25,793 bases of DNA, taken from a bacterium (GTDB lineage Bacteria; JAMOTN01). This document shows positions 7,777-15,779 of this stretch, in pieces; position 1 is the stretch's first letter, and every line of letters begins with the position of its first letter. Under the pieces are notes generated by a model. The model saw nothing but the letters and a program-made list of their open reading frames with translations. It ran no database searches and had not been told where the DNA came from. The stretch is taken from assembly GCA_027062325.1 (NCBI GenBank), contig JAMOTN010000058.1, forward strand, positions 1 through 25,793, in the 5' to 3' direction. A program made the position numbers and the translations under genes.

Positions 7777-8289
7777 ATGAGGTATGTTTTGGCATTGGGA
7801 AGTAACGTCTCCAATCGAGTTGGGAGAATAAAGAGAGCTTTGTTAGATCTTGAAAATTGGGGGAATATTGAAAAGGTTTCTAATTTTTATCTAACTTATC
7901 CTTTTAAAATGCCTACTACTGCTGAAGTTTTAAACTGCTGTATTCGTTATGAAACTTTGCTTTATCCTGCAGAGTTATTGGAGTTAGTTGAGAGTGTGGA
8001 GAGGGTAGGAGGTAGAAGAAAGAACAGAATTGGATGGAAGAGACGCAGAGTTTACTCAAAAAGGAGTATAGATATTGATATAATTTTGTGGGAGAATGGG
8101 GAATGGATAAGCGAACGTTTGGTGATTCCTCATCGTGAATGGATAAGGCGTTATTTTGTTAGAATTCCAGCAGTCGAGGTTATGGGTGAAAATTTTGGTA
8201 AAATTTTAAATGAAGTGGAAAGTACTGCTTTGGTTGATAGTTTAAACTTGGATTTGCGTTTAATAAAACTCAATGTCAAGGGGGATTGA
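7777..8289 (+). CDS. folK: 2-amino-4-hydroxy-6-hydroxymethyldihydropteridine pyrophosphokinase
   Basis: Transfers pyrophosphate from ATP to 6-hydroxymethyl-7,8-dihydropterin, the step before FolP. Seen in about 170 residues: N-terminal LALGSNVSNR, central RSIDIDIILW (the metal-binding DxD of HPPK), and C-terminal LVIPHREWIRRYFVRIPAVEV (family LxIPHPxxxxRxFV, with Arg in place of the usual Pro in PHP). Start: a stop codon in frame at 7762 limits the choice to TTG 7768 or ATG 7777. ATG begins MRYVLALGSN as in homologues. Neither has a good SD, unlike the neighbours, so expression may depend on coupling to folP 40 bases upstream. Confidence 0.9.
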   Translation: MRYVLALGSNVSNRVGRIKRALLDLENWGNIEKVSNFYLTYPFKMPTTAEVLNCCIRYETLLYPAELLELVESVERVGGRRKNRIGWKRRRVYSKRSIDIDIILWENGEWISERLVIPHREWIRRYFVRIPAVEVMGENFGKILNEVESTALVDSLNLDLRLIKLNVKGD

Positions 8290-8292
8290 GTG

Positions 8293-10302
8293 ATGAGAAA
8301 AGTTTTGCTTTTGCTGGTTGGATTAGTGCTATTGATGCCGTTGTTGACAGGGTGTATTAGAATACGTCAATCGGATGAAATTCAGGAAGCAAAGTGGATA
8401 AAACTGTATGGGGATTTAAGAGAGAGAATGGGTAGGTTGGAAGAGAAGGTAGCGCGTTTAGAAGAGGCAGTTGAGAGTGGAGCTGTGGTTGTGAGGAAAG
8501 GGGAGAATAAGTCATCTGCTGCTTCGCTTTTTAAAAAGCCTAAAGTTAAATATGGAGGAGTTTTGAGAATTGTTCAACCAACTGATCCACCAACTTTGGA
8601 TCCGGCTCATGTTACAGATTCCACATCTTCTTTTGTTTGTATGCAGATCTACGAGGGACTTGTTGAGTTAGGGCCGGATTTGAAAGTAAGGCCGGCAATC
8701 GCAGAGAGGTGGGAGATAAAGGAGAATGGAACTACTTACGTTTTTCACCTGCGCCGCGGAGTTAAATTTCATACAGGAAGGGAAGTTACGGCTAAGGATT
8801 TTCTTTACTCTTATTTGAGGATTTTAGATCCAAAGACTAAGAGTGAGAGAACATGGTTATTTGAAAATGTTCTTGGTTACGATGTTTTCAAGGCTTATAG
8901 AAAACTTTACATAGCTTTGAAAGATTGGATTAATACTTCTAAAGAAACTGCTCCTGCTGGCGTTAAAGAAGCATTGGCTGAGTTTTCGAAAATTTCGGAT
9001 GATGAGTTAAAGCGAATTGGGGATGATGTATTTAATTTCACAAAAGAGGTTTTACCTGAAGTGGTGAAGGCCGTTAATCAGAATGATTTTGGCAAAGCAA
9101 AGGTTTGTTTTGAAAAAATTGATTCTTGGTTTGATTTGAAGAAGATCATGGCGAAAGGTTTTGAGGTTCCCGATGATTACACATTTATTATTCGTTTAAA
9201 GCAGCCATTTGCTCCGTTTTTGGCTGTTCTTACAATGGTAAATGCTGCCGTTGTTGATAAGGATACGATCGAGAAGTATGGAGAGGATTGGTCAAATGAG
9301 CATCCAGTTGGAACAGGGCCTTTTAAATTAAAAGAGTGGAAGCATGATGTGAGAATTGTATTAGAGGCGAATAAAGATTACTGGCGTGGAAGACCATATG
9401 TAGATGAGGTGTTGATAAGGATAATCAAAGATGAAGTTACAAGTTTTACAGAATTTGAAGTTGGAAATGTTGATATACATCCTGGTGTTCCTGACTCAAA
9501 GTACAAGTATGTTAAGAAACATCCAGTGTTGAGTAAGTGTTATCAAGAGAAGCCTTCGCTTTCTGTGTTCTACATAGGATTCAATTGCAAAAAGTACCCA
9601 CTAAACATTAAGAAACTCCGTCAGGCTCTTGCATACGCTGTGGATAAGGAAAAGATAGTTGAGAAAGTTCGTGAAGGTAGAGCAGTTGTAGCTCGTGGGA
9701 TAATTCCACCAGGACTTCCGGGGGCAAATCCCGATGTTCAGAATTATCCTTACAATCCTGATCTCGCCAAGAAATTGTTGGCAGAAGCCGGTTTTCCGGG
9801 CGGAGTCGGTCTTCCTGTGATTGATTTGTGGTACAACACCAGTGAGAGAAATGCTCGTATAGCTGAGGTTGTTCAGTATTATTTTAAGAAGATAGGAGTA
9901 AAAGTGCGTTTAAATAATGTTGATTGGGGGACTTACCTTAAAAAGTTGGACTCAGGTGAGTGTCAAATGTTCAGATTGGGGTGGATAGCTGATTATCCAG
10001 ATGCGGAGAACTTTTTATACATACTTTTCCATTCTAAGAATGCGGGTGCAAATGGTAATCACACTTTTTATTCAAATTCTGAAGTTGATAAGATACTCGA
10101 CGAAGCTCGTAGAGAGGTTGATTTTAATAAGCGTGTGAAGCTTTATCAAAAAGCTGAAAAGATGATAATGGATGATGCTCCTTGGATACCTATGTTTCAC
10201 AATAAGGATATAATTCTTTACCAACCGTATGTTAAGGGAGTGGAACTTACTCCGATGGGAGCGGATCACATAAGGTTAAGAAGTGTTTGGTTGGATAAGT
10301 AA
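8293..10302 (+). CDS. Peptide-type ABC transporter substrate-binding lipoprotein (SBP family 5)
   Basis: Extracytoplasmic receptor of the OppA/DppA family. A lipoprotein signal MRKVLLLLVGLVLLMPLLTGC places the lipidated Cys at about 21. A short coiled coil follows (about 40-60, RMGRLEEKVARLEEAVE) before the binding domain begins at GGVLRIVQPTDPPTLDPA. Family landmarks include YEGLVELGPDLKVRPAIAERWE, HPVGTGPFKLKEW, and KLRQALAYAVDKEKI. Between about residues 197 and 293 lies a charged helical segment much longer than in typical members. ATG 8293 is preferred over GTG 8290 because GGGGGA (8280-8285) is 7 bases away. Two permease genes follow. The substrate may be peptides, nickel or another small molecule and cannot be read from the sequence. 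Confidence 0.9.
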   Translation: MRKVLLLLVGLVLLMPLLTGCIRIRQSDEIQEAKWIKLYGDLRERMGRLEEKVARLEEAVESGAVVVRKGENKSSAASLFKKPKVKYGGVLRIVQPTDPPTLDPAHVTDSTSSFVCMQIYEGLVELGPDLKVRPAIAERWEIKENGTTYVFHLRRGVKFHTGREVTAKDFLYSYLRILDPKTKSERTWLFENVLGYDVFKAYRKLYIALKDWINTSKETAPAGVKEALAEFSKISDDELKRIGDDVFNFTKEVLPEVVKAVNQNDFGKAKVCFEKIDSWFDLKKIMAKGFEVPDDYTFIIRLKQPFAPFLAVLTMVNAAVVDKDTIEKYGEDWSNEHPVGTGPFKLKEWKHDVRIVLEANKDYWRGRPYVDEVLIRIIKDEVTSFTEFEVGNVDIHPGVPDSKYKYVKKHPVLSKCYQEKPSLSVFYIGFNCKKYPLNIKKLRQALAYAVDKEKIVEKVREGRAVVARGIIPPGLPGANPDVQNYPYNPDLAKKLLAEAGFPGGVGLPVIDLWYNTSERNARIAEVVQYYFKKIGVKVRLNNVDWGTYLKKLDSGECQMFRLGWIADYPDAENFLYILFHSKNAGANGNHTFYSNSEVDKILDEARREVDFNKRVKLYQKAEKMIMDDAPWIPMFHNKDIILYQPYVKGVELTPMGADHIRLRSVWLDK

Positions 10303-10329
10303 TTAGTTTTGTAAGGGGGCGCAAATGAA

Positions 10330-11292
10330 ATGCTTGCTTACATAATAAGGAGAATTTTGCTTTCAATACCAGTCTTGATAGGGGTTAGTCTGATTACTTT
10401 CTTCTTGACACAAGTTGGTGGAGATCCTGTGCGTATAATGATGGGGCAGCATGCTGATAAGGATGTGATTGCTCAAATAAGGCATGAGTTGCATTTAGAT
10501 GAGCCCCTTTGGAAACAGTACCTATATTTTTTACACGACTTTTTTACAGGAAAACTGCGCTCCTTCAAGACTAAAAGGCCTGTGTGGGATCATCTTAAAG
10601 AAAGATTTCCATACACTCTTTCGCTCGCTATTTTGTCGATAATAATAGCCACAATAATTGGAGTTAGTGCTGGTATAATATCGGCGGTAAAGAGAGGAAG
10701 TTGGTTTGATAATCTGGCTATGCTTGCGTCAATGATTGGTATATCTACTCCGGTTTACCTTATAGGTTTAGTTTTTATTCTCCTGTTTATAAAAAAGCTT
10801 GGTTGGATTCATGGAGTTGGTGTGTGGGATGCGTGGCTTGAGGTTGATCTTGGGAGCATAGTAGTGCAGATATGGTTTCCACTTTGTATATTGCTTCCGG
10901 CGATCACTTTGGGGGCGCAACCTGCAGCTTTCATAGCTAGAATAACCAGATCTTCAATGTTGGAGGTTGTAAAGCAGGATTACATACGCACAGCTAGAGC
11001 AAAAGGGGTTCCGGAACGTGAGGTTGTATTAAAACATGCTTTAAGAAATGCGTTGATTCCAGTTATTACAGTCTTGGGATTGGAATTTGCCTATCTTCTT
11101 GGAGGGGCTGTATTGACGGAGACAGTTTATGCCTGGCCGGGGCTTGGGACAATGGCTGTTCAGGCTTTTAGAGACAGGGATATTCCAATGATTCAGGGAA
11201 CCGTTTTATTTATTGCTTTTACATTTGTGTTTATGAATTTGATTGTGGATGTATTGTACAGCTGGATTGATCCGAGAATTAGGTATGACTAA
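10330..11292 (+). CDS. Peptide-type ABC transporter permease, DppB/OppB family
   Basis: A 320-residue inner-membrane subunit with the DppB/OppB pattern. It has an N-terminal membrane helix (MLAYIIRRILLSIPVLIGVSLITFF), the GDPVRIMMG motif, and an extracytoplasmic loop (about 45-90). Further helices follow. The cytoplasmic coupling (EAA) loop near 215-245 contains EVVKQDYIRTARAKGVPEREVVLKHALRNA. The C-terminus ends DVLYSWIDPRIRY as in the family. AAGGGGG (10313-10319) serves as SD, about 10 bases before ATG. An ATG at 10325 in another frame stops after six codons. It lies 27 bases after the receptor gene. Confidence 0.93.
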   Translation: MLAYIIRRILLSIPVLIGVSLITFFLTQVGGDPVRIMMGQHADKDVIAQIRHELHLDEPLWKQYLYFLHDFFTGKLRSFKTKRPVWDHLKERFPYTLSLAILSIIIATIIGVSAGIISAVKRGSWFDNLAMLASMIGISTPVYLIGLVFILLFIKKLGWIHGVGVWDAWLEVDLGSIVVQIWFPLCILLPAITLGAQPAAFIARITRSSMLEVVKQDYIRTARAKGVPEREVVLKHALRNALIPVITVLGLEFAYLLGGAVLTETVYAWPGLGTMAVQAFRDRDIPMIQGTVLFIAFTFVFMNLIVDVLYSWIDPRIRYD

Positions 11293-11321
11293 ACTACTAG
11301 TGTAAAATGGGAGGCGTTCAT

Positions 11322-12392
11322 ATGGCGGTTGAACAGAGGACTCCTTGGGCAGATGCTGTAAGGCGCTTTAAGAAAAATAAAATGGCCATTGTTGGTTTGA
11401 TAATGGTGTGTTTTTTGGTATTTGTTGCTCTATTTGCTGATGTTTTAGCAAATAATAAGCCAATTGTTCTTGTGACGGAAAATGGTTTGTTTTTTCCGGC
11501 TGTTTTGGATGTTCCTGTTTATATAAAGTACAATGGGGAAGTTTACTGGCCCATATTTTCGGATAAGTTTATAGAGCTTGTAAAGAGAGAAAAAAAAGTG
11601 GCTTATGATGATGTTATGCAGATAGCCTCTTACTATGGCGGGAAAGTTAAGTTCAAACTGATGCCTCCGATTCCGTACTCATACGATGAAGTAAATCTTG
11701 ATGAAGTACGTCAGTTTTGTTCTAAAAAGCATTGGTTAGGAACGGATGAGAAGGGAAGAGATATTTTGGCACGCATAATTCATGGATCTCGTGTCTCACT
11801 GGAGGTTGGAGTTATCTCGCAGTTGATAGCTTTAGCTATAGGTGTTGTGTTGGGATTGGTTGCAGGATACTTTGGTGGATGGATAGATAACCTTATAATG
11901 AGGATTACTGATATAGTATTTGCCTTTCCATTTCTGTTATTTGTTATGGCGATAACTAGTGTTGTAAGACCTGGGATTGATGTTGTGTTTATAGCTATGG
12001 GATTGGTTGGGTGGCCCTCTTATGCGCGTCTTGTGAGAGCTCAAGTTTTATCTGTAAAAGAGATGGAATACGTACAGGCAGCAGTTGTGTTAGGAGCTTC
12101 AACTCCGCGTGTGCTGTTTGTTCACATCCTGCCCAATGTTACTGCTCCGATAATTGTTCAAGCAACTCTTGGGATGGCAGGTGCAATTCTAGCAGAGGCA
12201 GGATTGAGTTTCCTTGGACTTGGAGCACAACCACCAACGCCATCTTGGGGATTGATGATACACTCTGCTCAGGTAGACATAGATCCGTATTGGTGGATGA
12301 GCATATTCCCTGGACTCGCCATAGCATTTGCAGTTCTTGCATTCAATATGTTTGGTGACGGATTGAGAGATGCTCTCGATCCTAAGATGTGA
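11322..12392 (+). CDS. Peptide-type ABC transporter permease, DppC/OppC family (YejE-like)
   Basis: Second permease subunit, 356 residues. The first membrane helix is at about 22-44. A long extracytoplasmic segment of about 90 residues follows, including NNKPIVLV, PVYIKYNGEVYWPIFSDK and PPIPYSYDEVNLDEV, before the conserved LGTDEKGRDILARIIHGSR (LGTD at 139-142). This long loop resembles YejE-type OppC rather than classical DppC. The EAA loop region (SVKEMEYVQAAVVLGASTPRVLFVHILPN) and the ending FNMFGDGLRDALDPKM are typical. ATG 11322 is chosen over ATG 11307 because GGGAGG (11309-11314) is 7 bases before it. No ATP-binding (DppD/DppF) genes follow, so these must be encoded elsewhere. Confidence 0.92.
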   Translation: MAVEQRTPWADAVRRFKKNKMAIVGLIMVCFLVFVALFADVLANNKPIVLVTENGLFFPAVLDVPVYIKYNGEVYWPIFSDKFIELVKREKKVAYDDVMQIASYYGGKVKFKLMPPIPYSYDEVNLDEVRQFCSKKHWLGTDEKGRDILARIIHGSRVSLEVGVISQLIALAIGVVLGLVAGYFGGWIDNLIMRITDIVFAFPFLLFVMAITSVVRPGIDVVFIAMGLVGWPSYARLVRAQVLSVKEMEYVQAAVVLGASTPRVLFVHILPNVTAPIIVQATLGMAGAILAEAGLSFLGLGAQPPTPSWGLMIHSAQVDIDPYWWMSIFPGLAIAFAVLAFNMFGDGLRDALDPKM

Positions 12393-12411
12393 TGGAGGTA
12401 ATAATTAGATT

Positions 12412-12606
12412 ATGAAGGAATTGCTTTTTAAAACAGTATTCTGGGGATTATTGGGGCTAGCTGTTGGTTTTGCATTGGCTTCGTTTTATATTCCGAATGT
12501 AGCTTTTTCCAAAGTAGAAGAGTTGCTCAGCGGTGCAAAAATGGTTGCTGTGATAAAAGATTGGTTGGGATACAAGGTTGTTTTGTGGGTTGGAAATGGG
12601 AGTTGA
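12412..12606 (+). CDS. Small single-span membrane protein, unknown
   Basis: A 64-residue frame with one hydrophobic helix (about 6-26, FKTVFWGLLGLAVGFALASFYIP) and a short amphipathic tail ending ...WVGNGS. GGAGG (12394-12398) lies 13 bases before ATG, a little long for an SD, but no better start is seen. It sits between the ABC permease and another small membrane protein whose N-terminus has a similar FW...GL.VG......Y.P pattern. I recognise no family. The frame fills the gap between two genes in the same direction and has the local codon use, which argues for a real gene. Confidence 0.55.
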   Translation: MKELLFKTVFWGLLGLAVGFALASFYIPNVAFSKVEELLSGAKMVAVIKDWLGYKVVLWVGNGS

Positions 12607-12645
12607 AAGTGGAGTTAAGCTACTTTGGATGAGAGGGGTTGGTAG

Positions 12646-12978
12646 ATGAGATTTTGGGCTTTTATAATTGGTCTTATAGTTGGGTGGAGTATTTGCATAT
12701 ATACTTACTTGCCGCGGGAGCTGCCGGGGAAATGGTATTACTTTGAGTGGGGAGTTGAGAGTGGAATTGTTGATAGAAAGATTTTAATAGATTTACCTAA
12801 AGATTTAGTTGAGGCTTTGAATGATAATGTGTTGAGTGAAGCAGATGTGGAAGCTTATAAAGCGTTGATAAATGAAAATGTTTTAGAAAGCCTTAGGAAG
12901 TTAAGGGCGGAGACGTTGTTAAAGTTAAGGGAAAATCTCAGGTTTAATTTGAGTAGAATAATCATTCTAAATTACTGA
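12646..12978 (+). CDS. Small membrane-anchored protein, unknown
   Basis: A 110-residue frame with an N-terminal membrane helix (about 2-22, RFWAFIIGLIVGWSICIYTYLP) and a hydrophilic C-terminal domain. That domain is mostly helical and Leu/Glu-rich (about 55-105, e.g. LPKDLVEALNDNVLSEADVEAYKALIN), which suggests coiled-coil or helical-hairpin interactions. AGGGG (12634-12638) lies 7 bases before ATG. It ends one base before the frame that holds rsmE and is likely in the same transcript. No family recognised. Its position beside the ABC permeases could be coincidental. Confidence 0.65.
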   Translation: MRFWAFIIGLIVGWSICIYTYLPRELPGKWYYFEWGVESGIVDRKILIDLPKDLVEALNDNVLSEADVEAYKALINENVLESLRKLRAETLLKLRENLRFNLSRIIILNY

Positions 12979-12994
12979 TTTGGTGGGGAGAGTT

Positions 12995-13726
12995 GTGGAT
13001 AGTTTGATACTCAAAGGAGTTGAGTTAATAGGAAGGTTGAAAGTAGAGGATGAGTGGCTGAAAAGATGGATAAGAGCAGTAGGAAGGCGTATTGAGGGGA
13101 AAAAGATAAAGATTTCTAATGGAAAATACTGGACATACGGTAAAGTTTTGAATTACAGAGATGCTGAAGTTGAAATAGAAAGTGAATTGAGAGAGGTTAT
13201 GCCTCTTCTAAAGACGACGTTGGTTTTAGCTGTAGCCAGAGAAGACACTAATAGGGAGCAAGTTGCTATAGCTTCTGAGTATGGAATTGAACGATTGATT
13301 TTTTTCTCCTCTAAACGTTCTTTTAAAAGAAAAATTCGCTTGGATAGGTTGGAGAGGGTGGCTTTGGAGTATTCTATGCGAGTAGGAAGAGTTTCTGTTC
13401 CTCAATTAACCTATTTTGAAGCTTGGGATGATCTTCTCGAATTTTTAAAAGGAGTTAGTGTACCTTACAAGGTGGTATTGTATGAAAAAGCAAAGGAGCT
13501 TTTTAAGTTAGAAGAACTTGCTGATCCTAATATATTGGTATTTGGTCCTGAGGGTGGCTTTGAAGAATTTGAAATAGAGGATTTGAAAAAAGTTGGGTGT
13601 AAACCTTTGATTTTAAAGGCGCCGATATTTACAGCACCGACGGCGCTTTCGCATACTTTGGCTTTTATACTTGATAGATTCTACGATGCGTCTGAGCTTG
13701 GTTGGATATGGAAGGATGATAATTGA
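12995..13726 (+). CDS. rsmE: 16S rRNA m3U1498 methyltransferase (RsmE family), divergent
   Basis: SPOUT-class methyltransferase that N3-methylates U1498 of 16S rRNA. Seen: an N-terminal PUA-like beta domain (about 1-65); the LAVAREDTNREQVAIASEYGIERLIFF core; EYSMRVGRVSVPQL (family EA.EQS.R...P.i); and GPEGGF at 184-189, the S-adenosylmethionine-binding loop. The usual following segment (LG.RILR.ETA..AAL) is changed to PLILKAPIFTAPTAL (204-218), lacking the conserved Arg and Glu. So the family is clear but activity is less certain. The frame is open to TTG 12980. GTG 12995 is preferred because GGTGGGGAG (12982-12990) precedes it, although the spacing is only 4 bases. Confidence 0.85.
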   Translation: MDSLILKGVELIGRLKVEDEWLKRWIRAVGRRIEGKKIKISNGKYWTYGKVLNYRDAEVEIESELREVMPLLKTTLVLAVAREDTNREQVAIASEYGIERLIFFSSKRSFKRKIRLDRLERVALEYSMRVGRVSVPQLTYFEAWDDLLEFLKGVSVPYKVVLYEKAKELFKLEELADPNILVFGPEGGFEEFEIEDLKKVGCKPLILKAPIFTAPTALSHTLAFILDRFYDASELGWIWKDDN

Positions 13727-13744
13727 TTTAAGGGGGGATCTAAT

Positions 13745-14629
13745 ATGTCAGAAAAGCTTGAAGGAAGCATAGTTGCTTTGATAACGCCATTTTTGGGTGA
13801 TGGAAGTATAGATTGGGAGAGCTATGAAGGACTTTTAGAATGGCATAAGGTTTCTGGAACAAATGGAGTGTTGATTACCGGTACTACTGGAGAAGCTCCT
13901 GTTATAAGTTTAGAAGAGAGAAGAGAGCTTTATAGGAGGGCTAAAAAGATACTTGGAGATGAAGTTGCTTTGATAGCAGGAGTTGGTACTAATTCTACAG
14001 AAGGTAGTGTTGCTAATTCAAAAGTTGCTTTGGAGGAAGGGGCAAATTACTTATTGGTAGTTACACCTCCTTATAACAAACCTAATCCTGCAGGATTGCT
14101 TCGTCACTATTCAGAGATAGCAAAGCTTGGTGGAAAGATAATAGTTTATAACGTGCCAGGACGTACTGGTTACAATATGCCGATTGATGTGTTCAAAATG
14201 CTTTTTGAAGAGATAGAAGAGGTTGTTGCTTTAAAAGAGGCAGCAGGGAGTGTTGATAAGCTTGGGCAGATGAAGAAAGCAGTTCCTGAAGCGGAAGTTT
14301 ATTCTGGGGACGATCATCTTTACATACCTCAACTTTTGGTTGGTGCAGATGGAGTTATATCGGTTTTGGCAAATTTGATTCCTCAAGAAATGGCTAAAGT
14401 TCATCTCAAGTTTAAGGAGGGAGATAACTCTTATCTCGTGGAATTTTGGCAGAAATATCGAGAATTAATCAGATTGTTATTTGTGGAGACGAATCCAATT
14501 CCAGCTAAAGCTGCCCTTTACCTGATGGGAAAAATTAAAACTTATGAAGTTAGAAGTCCGCTTGCTCCTGCTTCTGAGAAAACATTGGAGTTGTTGAAAG
14601 TAGAGCTTGAGAAGTTGGGTTTGATCTGA
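13745..14629 (+). CDS. dapA: 4-hydroxy-tetrahydrodipicolinate synthase
   Basis: Condenses aspartate semialdehyde with pyruvate, the first committed step to diaminopimelate and lysine. The 294-residue TIM-barrel protein has the catalytic residues in their usual places. The Schiff-base Lys is K164 in VALKEAAGS, Tyr is Y135 in IVYNVPGRTG with Arg140, and the GTTGE loop with T47/T48 is near the N-terminus. Length is normal. The ATG is preceded by AAGGGGGG (about 13730-13737). It is followed after 40 bases by dapL, giving two steps of the same pathway side by side, and by cell-wall-linked genes further on. Confidence 0.96.
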   Translation: MSEKLEGSIVALITPFLGDGSIDWESYEGLLEWHKVSGTNGVLITGTTGEAPVISLEERRELYRRAKKILGDEVALIAGVGTNSTEGSVANSKVALEEGANYLLVVTPPYNKPNPAGLLRHYSEIAKLGGKIIVYNVPGRTGYNMPIDVFKMLFEEIEEVVALKEAAGSVDKLGQMKKAVPEAEVYSGDDHLYIPQLLVGADGVISVLANLIPQEMAKVHLKFKEGDNSYLVEFWQKYRELIRLLFVETNPIPAKAALYLMGKIKTYEVRSPLAPASEKTLELLKVELEKLGLI

Positions 14630-14669
14630 ACTCTAACTGTGTGACTAGTTAAAAAGGAGTGTGGAAAAT

Positions 14670-15779
14670 ATGGGTTTGCGCGAAACACTTTCAAAACTTC
14701 CACCGTACCTGTTTGCAGAGATTGATAGAAAAAAGGAAGAGGTGGCAAAGCGAGTAGAGATCATAGATTTAGGAGTAGGAGATCCTGATCTTGCACCTCC
14801 TCCATATTTAGCAGAGAGCTTACTTGAGGCTTTGCAGGATGAAAGAGTGCACCGCTATCCCTCTTATGAGGGGGAGGCTGAGTTGCGCAGTAAGGCGGTT
14901 AAATGGTATGAGAAAAGATTTGGTATTACTCCTGATGATTTGATAGTGCTTATTGGTTCGAAGGAGGGAATTGCACACAGCATATTTTCGCTGGTGGATA
15001 GAGGGACTCGAGTGCTTATTGCTACTCCTTCATATCCTGTTTATCTTAACTGGGCTATAATGCTTGATGCAGAGATAAAGACGGCACCAATAGTTGTAGA
15101 AAACGACTTTTTATTAGATCCAGAGGTTGTTTTAGAGTTCAAACCGGATGTGGTTGTACTAAACTACCCTTCTAATCCTACAACAAAAATTGCTCCAATT
15201 TCTTATTTAAAAGAGCTTGCAGAGGTATGTAGAAAAGTTGGAGCAGTGATATTATATGACAACGCTTACAGTGAAATTTATTTTGATGAAAAGCCCCCTT
15301 CTGTTCTCGAAGTTGCCCCGGATATTGCCATAGAGTTTACGAGTTTGTCAAAGAGTCACAACGTTACAGGTTGGAGAATAGGATTTGCGGCAGGGGAAAA
15401 GAAGCTTGTCCAAAGACTTTTGACGGTTAAAAAGTATACCGACAGTGGTTTACAAATATTTGTTCAGAAGGCGGCTGAAAGGATGCTTGATGATGAGGAG
15501 ACGCCAAGGGCGAATAGAAAAGTTTATGCAAGAAGAAGAAAAATGGTTAGTGAATTTTTAAAGCGTGCAGGTTACGATTACTGGGCAGGAGGTACATTTT
15601 TTGTGTGGGTTAGAGTTGATAATGGTATGAAGTTTGCAGAGAAGTTATTAGAAGCAGGGGTTGTTGTAACACCTGGTATTGGAATGGGTGATGGGGGTGA
15701 GGATTACATACGCATTTCATTGACAGCACCGGATGAGGCTATTAAGGAGGCACTGCAGCGTTGGGAGAGATTGCTTTAA
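14670..15779 (+). CDS. dapL: LL-diaminopimelate aminotransferase (class I PLP aminotransferase)
   Basis: Fold-type I PLP aminotransferase of 369 residues, most like the DapL group that converts tetrahydrodipicolinate directly to LL-diaminopimelate with glutamate. Seen: IIDLGVGDPDLAPP near the N-terminus, HRYPSYEGEAELR, the NYPSNPTTK asparagine motif, ILYDNAYSEIYF, and the PLP Lys (K228) in SLSKSHNVTGWRIG. Specificity is inferred partly from dapA next door; a generic aspartate/alanine-type aminotransferase cannot be excluded. The frame is open to GTG 14661, but AAGGAG (14654-14659) fits ATG 14670 with 10 bases of spacing. Its last 19 bases overlap the start of cdaA. Confidence 0.87.
   Translation: MGLRETLSKLPPYLFAEIDRKKEEVAKRVEIIDLGVGDPDLAPPPYLAESLLEALQDERVHRYPSYEGEAELRSKAVKWYEKRFGITPDDLIVLIGSKEGIAHSIFSLVDRGTRVLIATPSYPVYLNWAIMLDAEIKTAPIVVENDFLLDPEVVLEFKPDVVVLNYPSNPTTKIAPISYLKELAEVCRKVGAVILYDNAYSEIYFDEKPPSVLEVAPDIAIEFTSLSKSHNVTGWRIGFAAGEKKLVQRLLTVKKYTDSGLQIFVQKAAERMLDDEETPRANRKVYARRRKMVSEFLKRAGYDYWAGGTFFVWVRVDNGMKFAEKLLEAGVVVTPGIGMGDGGEDYIRISLTAPDEAIKEALQRWERLL

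Noticed and set aside
12011-12358. 115-codon Cys/Ser-rich frame inside the DppC-like permease
   Set aside because: It is an out-of-frame shadow of a well-conserved permease and has no start signals.
14633-14654. Possible terminator hairpin TAACT...AGTTA between dapA and dapL
   Set aside because: Only five weak pairs around an 8-base loop followed by A residues rather than U; not a terminator.
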